This document shows, piece by piece, positions 8,528-14,674 of a stretch of 20,990 nt of DNA. The translations under genes were made by a program, and so were the position numbers. The DNA is taken from IMG/VR virus record IMGVR_UViG_3300006108_000073, positions 1-20,990 of that record, one strand, 5' to 3'. This stretch comes from a virus. Within the stretch, counting starts at the first letter, position 1, and each line of letters starts with the position of its first letter. The notes beneath the pieces are model-generated. The model did no database searches and was not told the DNA's origin. It saw only the letters and a program-made list of their open reading frames with translations.

Positions 8528-9859
8528 ATGGCTGACCAAATAACTACTTTTGACCCTTCTAAACTGAATGACACTCAGTTATATGTAGCTGATGTTTTAT
8601 CTAAAAAAGCCTTGAGCGCAGGATTAAATCCTGACCTGATCGTACCACTTGCTTTTCATGAAAGCAGTTTGAGACCTAATGCTGAAGGTCCTGAGATCAA
8701 AGAAGGCAGATACAAAGGTCAAAAAGCTCAAGGACTTTTTCAATTTATGCCTGATACCTCTAAAGAGTTAGGTATAACTGATCCATTAGATCTTGATCAA
8801 AACATGAACGGCGCTATAAAGCAGTTCAAAAACTACATTCAAAACCCAAATATTGGACCTGATGCTACAAAGATTTTAGCTGCTTGGAATGCCGGTCCTC
8901 ACCATGAATTTATAAAAACAGGTGATGTTAGTAAATTGCCTGATGAAACTCTAAATTACTTAATCAACATGCATAAGCGAGTCGGGGGTGAACTACCTTC
9001 CCCTGTCGTTAATACATCGGTAAATGATGCTAGAGTTCCTGATAAAGAGATGCCCGTACCGTTTAGTAATGTTACACCTCAAGAAGCGCTGACCTCAGGA
9101 TTAACTGGAGCCAAAGCAGGACTTGAAGCTGGCGCAGGAGCTCAAGCGGGTTTAGGGCTTAAACGCTACATAGACTCATTCAATCCAAACTCTCCTGCTA
9201 GCTTACAAACCTACCTAAATAAGATGCTAGGTAAGCAGTATCAAGATGTTCCTATTAAAGATCTTGAAGACTTAACTGGTAGAACTATCGTTAGTCAGCA
9301 CGATGTTCAAGAAGCTGTAAAAGATGTTCACGGTCGTCCAACGTATCCTAGCAGCGTTAGAGTTCAAAATCCTTCTGGTATTGGATATAAGCAAGTTCCA
9401 GTGGTTGATCCAGTAGCTCAGGGAGTAGCTCCTACAGGCATGTCTCCTAGAATAGATATAAGCCAGTATGAGTTTTCTCCAGGAATTAGAGGAGCAGTTC
9501 AAAAAACGGTACAAGGCGCTCTACCGTTACTTAAATCTGCAGCTAGAGTCGCTGGCTCTGCTCTAGGCGGGGCAGGAACCGCTCTAGACGTTCAAGATGC
9601 GATAAATCGTTTTAGGCACGGTGACACGACTGGAAGCGCGATTTCAGGACTTGGAGCGGGTCTAGGCGGGTTAGCAACTGTAGGGGCGATGGGTCTATTA
9701 GCGCCTGAAATAGCAACTGCTGCAGGAGTTGGAGCTCTAGGAACTGCTGCATACAACGCGGGTCGCGATCTATACAAAATGTCTCCTACAGAGCGCCAAC
9801 AGTTGCTTGAAAAAACCAAAGAAAACTTACGGTCTGTACTTCCTGATAATCTTAAATAA
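8528..9859 (+). CDS. Internal virion protein with N-terminal lytic transglycosylase domain
   Basis: A 443-residue protein. Residues about 15-150 form a soluble lytic transglycosylase (SLT) domain: catalytic Glu45 in FHESSLRPNAEG, GLFQFMPDT (69-77) and AAWNAGP (118-124). Such domains cleave the MurNAc-GlcNAc bond and let an infecting phage open a local hole in the cell wall, as the N-terminus of T7 gp16 does. The rest is helical, with a Gly/Ala-rich hydrophobic stretch (about 365-415) that could meet a membrane during ejection. There is no signal peptide, so it is virion-delivered rather than secreted. AGAGG lies six bases before ATG. A 35-codon open frame follows directly in the -1 frame (9856-9960). 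Confidence 0.8.
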   Translation: MADQITTFDPSKLNDTQLYVADVLSKKALSAGLNPDLIVPLAFHESSLRPNAEGPEIKEGRYKGQKAQGLFQFMPDTSKELGITDPLDLDQNMNGAIKQFKNYIQNPNIGPDATKILAAWNAGPHHEFIKTGDVSKLPDETLNYLINMHKRVGGELPSPVVNTSVNDARVPDKEMPVPFSNVTPQEALTSGLTGAKAGLEAGAGAQAGLGLKRYIDSFNPNSPASLQTYLNKMLGKQYQDVPIKDLEDLTGRTIVSQHDVQEAVKDVHGRPTYPSSVRVQNPSGIGYKQVPVVDPVAQGVAPTGMSPRIDISQYEFSPGIRGAVQKTVQGALPLLKSAARVAGSALGGAGTALDVQDAINRFRHGDTTGSAISGLGAGLGGLATVGAMGLLAPEIATAAGVGALGTAAYNAGRDLYKMSPTERQQLLEKTKENLRSVLPDNLK

Positions 9860-9960
9860 GACGTACAGAAACGCAAAGTAAGCTAGTAGCCATCCTAGAG
9901 AAGCTGGCTGATAAACCGCAAGGTAAAGTATTACAAAAAATACTACCTTCAGCGGGATAA
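9856..9960 (+). other. Possible lost or frameshifted C-terminal extension of the transglycosylase protein
   Basis: In the frame one base behind the preceding gene, 34 codons stay open to TAA 9958-9960. They read as a plausible charged helix (TETQSKLVAILEKLADK, PQGKVLQKILPSAG). No ATG, GTG or TTG start exists in it. Adding one A to the AAA run at 9854-9856 would fuse it to the 443-residue protein. It may be a decayed end, a base-call error or rare slippage. The protein-like look is my judgement. Confidence 0.35.
9920..9949. terminator. Stem-loop between convergent gene blocks
   Basis: AAGGTA (9920-9925) and GTATT (9928-9932) pair with AATACTACCTT (9939-9949), with a two-base bulge and a six-base loop. 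It stands between the last genes of the two opposing blocks, where a two-way terminator would be useful. No T-run follows on either strand and the stem is AT-rich, so strength is doubtful. Confidence 0.3.
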
Positions 9961-9971
9961 GTAACGCCTCT

Positions 9972-10193
9972 TTAAGCATCGAACCCATTGGCCCACTCTC
10001 CTAATCTAATGTAGTGAAAGACTTCATCAGGCTTTTTAGGGTCTGGCATATCAGTCCAAATCTGTATTGGAGCCTCCCAACCGTAAGTCTTCATAGCTTC
10101 TGCGATCTCATCATAGATACGCTCAGCTTCTGCCTCATTTAAACAGCTTATTTCAAATTTGATAGGCTTACCTATCTTGGTTAGTGTACCCAC
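9972..10193 (-). CDS. Small protein, function unknown
   Basis: 73 residues from a GTG at 10191-10193, chosen because AGGTGAGG stands six bases upstream; a longer frame to 10238 lacks such a site. The sequence has FEISCLNEAEAERIYDEIAEA and ends EVFHYIRLGEW, looking like a small alpha/beta protein with no motif I recognise. It overlaps the end of the upstream gene by 26 bases and is the last gene of the minus-strand block. A GTG start in an overlap fits coupled translation. Confidence 0.55.
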   Translation of the reverse strand: MGTLTKIGKPIKFEISCLNEAEAERIYDEIAEAMKTYGWEAPIQIWTDMPDPKKPDEVFHYIRLGEWANGFDA

Positions 10194-10527
10194 TATTAGC
10201 CTCACCTTCTTTATCAAGTTGCGGAATAGACTTATCATTCACATGATTTTCAACCAAAAGCAAATAACGACGTAAGTCACGAATATCATCGATAATACCC
10301 TCAGAACGAAGGTCAGCACAGATTGCTTGAAAGATATCATAATTGTACTTCTTGACGTGATTCTCAAGGCGATCCCATTTACGTGCTAGCATCATGAAAG
10401 CGCCAACCCCACCTCGCTTTTTCCATGAATCACCATAAGATTGCTCAGCTTTGACTAAGCCCCTGATATCAGCCGATGTGACACCGTTCAAACCTTTCTC
10501 TAAATCAGACATAGCTTTTTGCGACAT
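10168..10527 (-). CDS. Small helical protein, possibly MazG/Nmad1-like
   Basis: 119 residues, largely helical. SYGDSWKKRGG (30-40), ARKWDRLENHV (48-58) and DDIRDLRRYLLLVE (80-93) give a pattern like small phage all-alpha NTP-pyrophosphohydrolase or nucleotide-modification-associated (DUF1599/Nmad1) proteins: YGD.W, then K..R, then an acidic helix ending in DI.D. I do not see the full EExxE...ExxD set of MazG, so catalysis is uncertain. AAGGAG lies seven bases before ATG. It overlaps the HD gene by 23 bases, and that neighbour supports a role in nucleotide pools. Confidence 0.5.
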   Translation of the reverse strand: MSQKAMSDLEKGLNGVTSADIRGLVKAEQSYGDSWKKRGGVGAFMMLARKWDRLENHVKKYNYDIFQAICADLRSEGIIDDIRDLRRYLLLVENHVNDKSIPQLDKEGEANSGYTNQDR

Positions 10528-11026
10528 ACTTACGCTCCTTAATTAAATTTTCCAACAGAATCAACCCTTGCTTATGCTCTTTTAGAGTTCTGAGGTAGTT
10601 TATACCCCGATCAAACACCTCACGCATCGTAGAGTTACCAAGCTCAATCTCATCTAAACAACGATACAAAAGATCTAGCATGTCAGCCCACTTCAGCGTC
10701 AACGCTTCCTCATCAGTTAGATGCGGGATCGTTAGATAATTATCAGCTAGCATCTGAGTTTCTAACTCATCGCAAGCGCCTTTCAATTGAGGTGACTGCC
10801 ATTTAGCTGTAGCGGGAACATCGCCCGTCCACTGCTCAGCGGTATCGTGTAAGAGCGTAGCGTAGATCAAAGACTTACTTGGATTTGGATGTATCATAAG
10901 TAAGATGATCAAAACGTTAGCCGTATGTTCACCAACCGTATCAGTTGTCAGCATACGCCTAGTATGCCATCGTTTTACAGAGTTACCGTTACGAACGGTT
11001 TGGATTACGCTATGGGGTACATGCAT
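10505..11026 (-). CDS. HD-domain phosphohydrolase (YfbR-like 5'-nucleotidase)
   Basis: 173 residues with the HD set H34 (VGEHT), H60-D61 (LLHDTAEQ) and D115 (KWADMLD), plus R19-W20 and GDVPA as in YfbR-type deoxynucleoside 5'-monophosphatases. These metal enzymes remove phosphate from dNMPs in the cytoplasm; phage forms are thought to adjust nucleotide pools. The length is close to YfbR. AGGA precedes the ATG by about eight bases, and a candidate promoter (TATAAT 11056-11061) lies 30 bases upstream, so this gene probably starts its own transcript. Substrate is not readable from sequence; removal of a nucleotide that competes with a modified base is a possibility only. Confidence 0.75.
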   Translation of the reverse strand: MHVPHSVIQTVRNGNSVKRWHTRRMLTTDTVGEHTANVLIILLMIHPNPSKSLIYATLLHDTAEQWTGDVPATAKWQSPQLKGACDELETQMLADNYLTIPHLTDEEALTLKWADMLDLLYRCLDEIELGNSTMREVFDRGINYLRTLKEHKQGLILLENLIKERKYVAKSYV

Positions 11027-11052
11027 CTTTAGTTCCTAGTTATTGATATGAT

Positions 11053-11063
11053 TAAATTATAAC
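11053..11063 (-). promoter_or_regulatory. Candidate promoter GTTATAATTTA with nearby inverted repeat
   Basis: Read on the minus strand, TATAAT occupies 11061-11056, 30 bases ahead of the HD gene ATG. An inverted repeat TTAAC/GTTAA (11071-11075 and 11082-11086) sits at about the -35 distance and might be an operator. The word matches those at 112, 14312 and 18941. It lies in a 91-base gap (11027-11117) with no other gene; no convincing terminator for the upstream 149-residue gene was found there. Confidence 0.5.
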
Positions 11064-11117
11064 TCAATTTTTAACCGCTTCGTTAATAAACAGCTAAAAA
11101 CACTTGAAGCAGCTAAA

Positions 11118-11567
11118 CTATTCAACTTTTAACGGTTCTCTGCGTGCTTTGGCCAACCCACGTGGGTACTTAGGAAGTTTTGGCTTCGCTTTACCACGAC
11201 GTAAACCACGGTAAGCCGCAGCTGATTCGCAAGCTTCAAGTGAACGACGGCGCTCATCCCAGAGTTCTAAGATAAGACCGGCGAGGGGGCGCATGCTGAA
11301 CTTAGGATTAAGAGCCTCAAACTCAGCTGTAGTCTCCCAACCGTAAGCTTCAATGTAGTGTATCCAACTGATGTTGAGTTTACGAAGTAGCCCTTTCACT
11401 GCAGCATCGGAAGGGCGTACATAAAACATAGGAAGCGTGACAGAAGCTTCGCGTGCTAGATCAACCCAATGGTCATCATCAGCGTGTTTGCGGGTATAGT
11501 GTTCTCTTTGTAAATCGACTTGATTTTTCGCTTTGGCGATCAAGTCAGCGTCAAACGGTTTTGGCAT
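11118..11567 (-). CDS. Conserved-type phage protein, basic C-terminus, function unknown
   Basis: 149 residues. The first 40 are charged and helical, the middle has WIHYIEAYGWETTAEFEA, and the last 40 are rich in Arg and Lys (RGLRRGKAKPKLPKYPRG), which suggests contact with nucleic acid. I do not recognise a family. It overlaps the end of the RuvC-like gene by 17 bases, with AAAGGAAA before its ATG, so it is likely coupled to the resolvase. A DNA-binding partner in recombination is a guess from context. Confidence 0.55.
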   Translation of the reverse strand: MPKPFDADLIAKAKNQVDLQREHYTRKHADDDHWVDLAREASVTLPMFYVRPSDAAVKGLLRKLNISWIHYIEAYGWETTAEFEALNPKFSMRPLAGLILELWDERRRSLEACESAAAYRGLRRGKAKPKLPKYPRGLAKARREPLKVE

Positions 11568-12048
11568 TATCTGTTTCCTTTAAGTAAGTTGCTATCAACA
11601 ACGCCTCAGCGCGGTCGATATGTTTTTTCAAGTGAAGCTCTACACCAGGATAGAGTTTGATAGCCAGCGCTCTGGCTTCCTCTTTTTCCTTAGTCAGCTT
11701 AAAATACTTCTTCCAAGCCATAGGTGTAACATAGGTCAATGGAAGCTTAGAGAGCGTTAAAACTGAACGGCAAACGCCGAAAGAATCGCCTAGACTGAAA
11801 GTTGACGATGCAGCCTGTCCGGGCATTGAATTAACACGCTCCAAAGCAGCCTTCGCATTAAGTTTAGTACCTAGAGCTACATTCAAAACCAAATGCATAC
11901 CGCTAGGGTCTATTTCGTACTTAACCGCGCCGTCACCCTTTTTCATCGTTGGGATATCATATACCTCAGCTTTATCACCGTGAAGTACAGCGATAGCGCC
12001 TGTTAAGCCAGGATCAACCCCGACGTAAGTTTTTAGAATGACGTCCAT
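11551..12048 (-). CDS. RuvC-like Holliday junction resolvase
   Basis: 165 residues with the RNase-H-fold resolvase layout: D12 in GVDPGLTGAIAV, E70 in ALERV, and H143-I-D145-R-A-E148 in the last helix, in line with the four acidic residues that bind two metals in RuvC. SFGVCRSVL and YVTPMAWKKYF match the middle strands and helix. It would cut branched DNA during replication, recombination or packaging. Phage versions are often this short. AAAGG lies nine bases before ATG, within the end of the exonuclease gene (16-base overlap). Confidence 0.8.
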   Translation of the reverse strand: MDVILKTYVGVDPGLTGAIAVLHGDKAEVYDIPTMKKGDGAVKYEIDPSGMHLVLNVALGTKLNAKAALERVNSMPGQAASSTFSLGDSFGVCRSVLTLSKLPLTYVTPMAWKKYFKLTKEKEEARALAIKLYPGVELHLKKHIDRAEALLIATYLKETDNAKTV

Positions 12049-12869
12049 AAGTCACATCCTTTCAGCTGTTTACCGTACTCTAAAGCTTCATTGAACTTCT
12101 CACAAAACCAAGCGCCATCATCTGAGGGGACAGAGTATTGGCAAGAACGGCAATTTTGAAGTGGAGCCTCTTTACCCCAGCATACGCTATGAGAATCGCA
12201 AAATTTGCAGCGCCAATCGCCTTCTTTTTCCGCGATACGGATAGGAGGCATGGTTGAAGTGATCAGCTTTGCTAATTTGTTTTTTATCTCAGTTATCGTT
12301 GACTCATCTTTTTGCACACGCTCGATGTAAAACTTTTCGTCGTCTTTACAAACAGCGATATACAACGCTCTAGTCAAACCCGATAGCCACATACCGGCTT
12401 GCATCTGCCAGTAGTGTTGAGGTTTAGCTTCTTTTACTCCTCTAGACTGTAGCTCTTTAAAACCTTTTACATTAGATGATTTGATCTCAATAACATGGGG
12501 TGTCTTTTCTGCTGTAGGTACTCCACGAACTACCCCGTCAGTTTTACAGACAAAATGCCCGCTCGCTGCCGTATAAGTCCACTGCTTACCAGTTTCAGGG
12601 TCAACTTCCCAAACATCGAGGCCAGCATCTTTTAGATCTTGTATAACGCGATCCTCTTGAATGTAGCCAGTTTTAAACAATCTAAGCATTCTACCCTCAG
12701 GCTGATCGTTATGAAAACCCCTCCAGTCGTACCAGATAGATCTTAGACATTCTTCACCGATACCAGACGCGCCTATACGCGTTAGCATCAGCGCTTTGCT
12801 ATTATTTTTCTCGTACGCTTTGTAGATCAGGTTTTCTAACGCTTCTGTTTCTTTTGGTATTACTGCCAT
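12033..12869 (-). CDS. PD-(D/E)XK exonuclease with Cas4/AddB-type Fe-S cysteines
   Basis: 278 residues. The nuclease core shows D111 (KTDGVV), E128-x-K130 (VIEIKSS) and QHYWQMQAGMW (151-161), as in RecB/Cas4-like phage exonucleases. C41 (GEEC) plus C221-x2-C224-x5-C230 match the split four-cysteine iron-sulphur staple of Cas4, AddB and Dna2. A second set, C240-x2-C243-x12-C256-x15-C272, may bind zinc. The enzyme would resect DNA ends for the annealing protein encoded nearby. The start at 12869 keeps an N-terminal helix (NLIYKAYEKNN) typical of relatives, at the cost of a 68-base overlap with the zinc-ribbon gene; M28 (start 12788) is the alternative. Confidence 0.8.
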   Translation of the reverse strand: MAVIPKETEALENLIYKAYEKNNSKALMLTRIGASGIGEECLRSIWYDWRGFHNDQPEGRMLRLFKTGYIQEDRVIQDLKDAGLDVWEVDPETGKQWTYTAASGHFVCKTDGVVRGVPTAEKTPHVIEIKSSNVKGFKELQSRGVKEAKPQHYWQMQAGMWLSGLTRALYIAVCKDDEKFYIERVQKDESTITEIKNKLAKLITSTMPPIRIAEKEGDWRCKFCDSHSVCWGKEAPLQNCRSCQYSVPSDDGAWFCEKFNEALEYGKQLKGCDLWTSF

Positions 12870-13005
12870 TAGCTTCTTTCATTACGGGTTTTTCATGAGT
12901 TGTAAAGAGGTGGCCGTTCGCGCATTCCCTACGCCTATACGTGTAAGTTCCGCGGAATCGGCTCTCTTTGACATCACTCCAAGCATTGCAGTGAGGACAA
13001 TTCAA
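12802..13005 (-). CDS. Small zinc-ribbon protein, NrdR-N-terminus-like
   Basis: 67 residues. C3-x2-C6 and C28-x3-H32 with VKESR, YRRRECANGH and FTTHE closely resemble the zinc ribbon that begins the NrdR repressor, but the ATP-cone domain is absent. It may bind DNA or act as a regulator or antagonist of ribonucleotide reductase control; this is inference. The TTG start directly abuts the TAA of the DUF669 gene in the same frame, so no upstream start is possible, and a later start would lose the first CPHC pair. GGGATGA lies a few bases upstream. The C-terminal tail is basic and overlaps the exonuclease gene. Confidence 0.6.
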   Translation of the reverse strand: MNCPHCNAWSDVKESRFRGTYTYRRRECANGHLFTTHEKPVMKEANGSNTKRNRSVRKPDLQSVREK

Positions 13006-13518
13006 TTAATCATCCCAAGGTGCTTTTTTGCCAGAAGGCTTAGAAGGGGTAGCCGCAGGACTGGAGGCAGCCGCAGGAGGGGTAGCTCTTGCAGGTGTAG
13101 GAGCTGAAACGCCGTTTGGGGCTTTGAAGTTTGTGATAATGTTTTGAGGACCATAATCACCGGTACCCTTTTCAGTACCAACATCAGCGCTGAAAGGACG
13201 ATTGATAAGCTGATCTGAATCACCCGCGTTAGGCAAGCCGCAAGCGCGAGCCCAGCCTGCTAATTGACGACGTCCAATTTCCTCAGCTTTAGCGCTAGGA
13301 TTGTGAGTATTGAAGTTCATGAAAATAATGCGGTTTGCATTTGTAGGACCCAATACACGAAACTTTGCACGGATATAATAACCCGTACCTGCTTTCGTTT
13401 GACGTTGTTCCGCTTCTTCACACATTAACTGGTACTCACCGTCAGGAATAGGCTCATAGTTACCAGAACCGCCAGCATCAGCATCGATACCGCTCAAATC
13501 AAATCCAAAATTAGCCAT
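13006..13518 (-). CDS. DUF669-family, SSB-like DNA-binding protein
   Basis: 170 residues starting at MANFGFDLSG, chosen because GGAGAA stands just upstream; six extra N-terminal residues are possible. The core (YEPIPDGEYQLMCEE, GTGYYIRAKFRVLG, IIFMNFN, GRRQLAGWARACG) is the DUF669 pattern found in phage replication/recombination clusters. The C-terminus is a Pro/Ala linker ending KKAPWDD, like the acidic tip bacterial SSB proteins use to recruit partners. It likely coats single-stranded DNA made by the exonuclease. The Sak4-like ATPase gene lies 14 bases upstream, as in other phages. Confidence 0.7.
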   Translation of the reverse strand: MANFGFDLSGIDADAGGSGNYEPIPDGEYQLMCEEAEQRQTKAGTGYYIRAKFRVLGPTNANRIIFMNFNTHNPSAKAEEIGRRQLAGWARACGLPNAGDSDQLINRPFSADVGTEKGTGDYGPQNIITNFKAPNGVSAPTPARATPPAAASSPAATPSKPSGKKAPWDD

Positions 13519-13532
13519 TATAAGTTCTCCGA

Positions 13533-14273
13533 TCAAAGTTTAACAGGAATGCTCTCGATGAGCTTTTCGTACACCATTGGGATAGTGTCCGGACATGCGT
13601 AGCGATTTTTCGCCACGTACGCAGGGTTTTCCACCAAGTGAAGCAGGCGCTCACCGGTAGTCACACCACGCGTAGTTTTATTGCCGAAGCCCGAGTCTGA
13701 TTGCTTAATAATCACTCGGAAGCCGGCAAACGCTAACACGTCGACCCATTCTTGGAGAATGGCATTGCAACGGTTAGGCAGTTTAGGTTGATAACGATCG
13801 TACGGTTCGGAACGGGGATCCTCATAACGAGTCACCGCCGCATGAGCGAGTAAAACGACATTCATGTCACGACGCTTGCGTAGCGCGTCAAAACCGCTAA
13901 GTATTTCACGAAACGCTTCAGCAATCATCATTTGACCCTTACCATACGCTAGGGCTTTCTCATCATGACGGCTTTCAATATCAGAAGTGATCAAAGGCTC
14001 AACTAACCAGTCAACCGTGTCAAGGACAACAGTCTTAAAGTCATGTTCTTCTTTGATAAGTGTTTTGATATTACTAGCTACGTCTGAGATAGTTTCAGCG
14101 CGAGGGAAAGATGTGACATCTAATGATGCTAAACCGTCCTCAGTTGAAATAAAGATAGGGCGAGGGAAAAGACTTGCTAAAGTACTTTTACCAATACCGT
14201 GTCCTCCAAAGATACAGATACGTGGGGGCAGTTCTTGCTTACCCTTAATTAACGCTTCTTGCCAATCACTCAT
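13533..14273 (-). CDS. Sak4-like RecA-fold ATPase (single-strand annealing/recombination)
   Basis: 246 residues. Walker A GGHGIGKST (23-31), Walker B VVLDTVDWL with D85, a conserved LLAHAAV strand near 131-137 and a middle QPKLPNRC resemble the phage AAA/RecA-like proteins known as Sak4. These are half-size RecA relatives that work with an SSB-like protein in strand annealing. DUF669 just downstream supports the pair. AGGAG lies ahead of ATG, and a candidate promoter stands at 14306-14333, so this gene probably opens the recombination operon. Confidence 0.75.
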   Translation of the reverse strand: MSDWQEALIKGKQELPPRICIFGGHGIGKSTLASLFPRPIFISTEDGLASLDVTSFPRAETISDVASNIKTLIKEEHDFKTVVLDTVDWLVEPLITSDIESRHDEKALAYGKGQMMIAEAFREILSGFDALRKRRDMNVVLLAHAAVTRYEDPRSEPYDRYQPKLPNRCNAILQEWVDVLAFAGFRVIIKQSDSGFGNKTTRGVTTGERLLHLVENPAYVAKNRYACPDTIPMVYEKLIESIPVKL

Positions 14274-14305
14274 TTAAGTTCTCCTAGGTTATAAAGTTAT
14301 GCTGT

Positions 14306-14333
14306 CCGTTAATTATAACCTAAAATTTAACGG
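14306..14333 (-). promoter_or_regulatory. Promoter inside an inverted repeat (CCGTTAA...TTAACGG)
   Basis: TATAAT on the minus strand (14317-14312) begins 39 bases before the Sak4-like ATG. The box is framed by perfect seven-base arms, CCGTTAA (14306-14312) and TTAACGG (14327-14333). An arm overlaps the -10, which suits repression by a dimeric protein. No -35 consensus is visible; G/C-rich DNA (14331-14341) lies where it would be. Confidence 0.5.
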
Positions 14334-14343
14334 CGCGGGGGTT

Positions 14344-14368
14344 TTTTTAAAAATTATTTTTAAAAATT
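14344..14368. repeat. AT-only 12-base direct repeat
   Basis: TTTTTAAAAATT occurs at 14344-14355 and again at 14357-14368, one base apart. The second copy covers the stop codon of the 104-residue gene. A G-run (14337-14341) and T-run flank it. Such easily melted DNA beside the polymerase gene could help promoter opening or replication initiation, but no iteron set or origin protein was seen. Confidence 0.4.
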
Positions 14369-14674
14369 TAAACGTAGCTCACTGTAGGACAATTTGTTCT
14401 TATCCCATCTTAAAAGCAAGCAAGTGCCAAGCAACTCAGCTGCAACCGTGACGCATATAGAGCATAAAGCGGGATCGCCGGCCATCACTAGATAGTCATC
14501 AGGGTGCATGGAACGTAGTACGTTTCTAGCGTGCTCTATCGCTGCACGACCGTTAAAGTCTCTACCTATGGATGAAAACACGTGCCTAACGTCTCCATAC
14601 GCATCAGCAGCTGAATAATCTCGTCGCCTATCATAGCTGACAAGCCAAACTGTAGGGGTTCTAACTTCAGTCAT
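14360..14674 (-). CDS. Small conserved phage protein, function unknown
   Basis: 104 residues. VWLVSYDRRRDYSAADAYGD, then AAIEHARNVL, then GDPALCSICVTVAAE and a final LLRWDKNKLSYSELRLNF look strongly constrained and alpha/beta. Proteins with GDP...A...A and a closing LRWD...Y segment are common in phage replication regions, and I know of no assigned function. It overlaps the polymerase stop by ATGA with GGAGAA upstream, so it is translated with the polymerase. The stop lies in the AT-only direct repeat. Confidence 0.6.
   Translation of the reverse strand: MTEVRTPTVWLVSYDRRRDYSAADAYGDVRHVFSSIGRDFNGRAAIEHARNVLRSMHPDDYLVMAGDPALCSICVTVAAELLGTCLLLRWDKNKLSYSELRLNF

Noticed and set aside
11027-11117. 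A Rho-independent terminator or tRNA in the gap after the 149-residue gene
   Set aside because: GCTGCTTC and GAAGCGG pair only imperfectly and have no suitable T-run; no tRNA cloverleaf is visible.
12895-13107. Plus-strand open frame rich in Arg and Ser
   Set aside because: It is antisense to the zinc-ribbon and DUF669 genes, has no Shine-Dalgarno site, and its composition is that of a shadow of the Pro/Ala linker.
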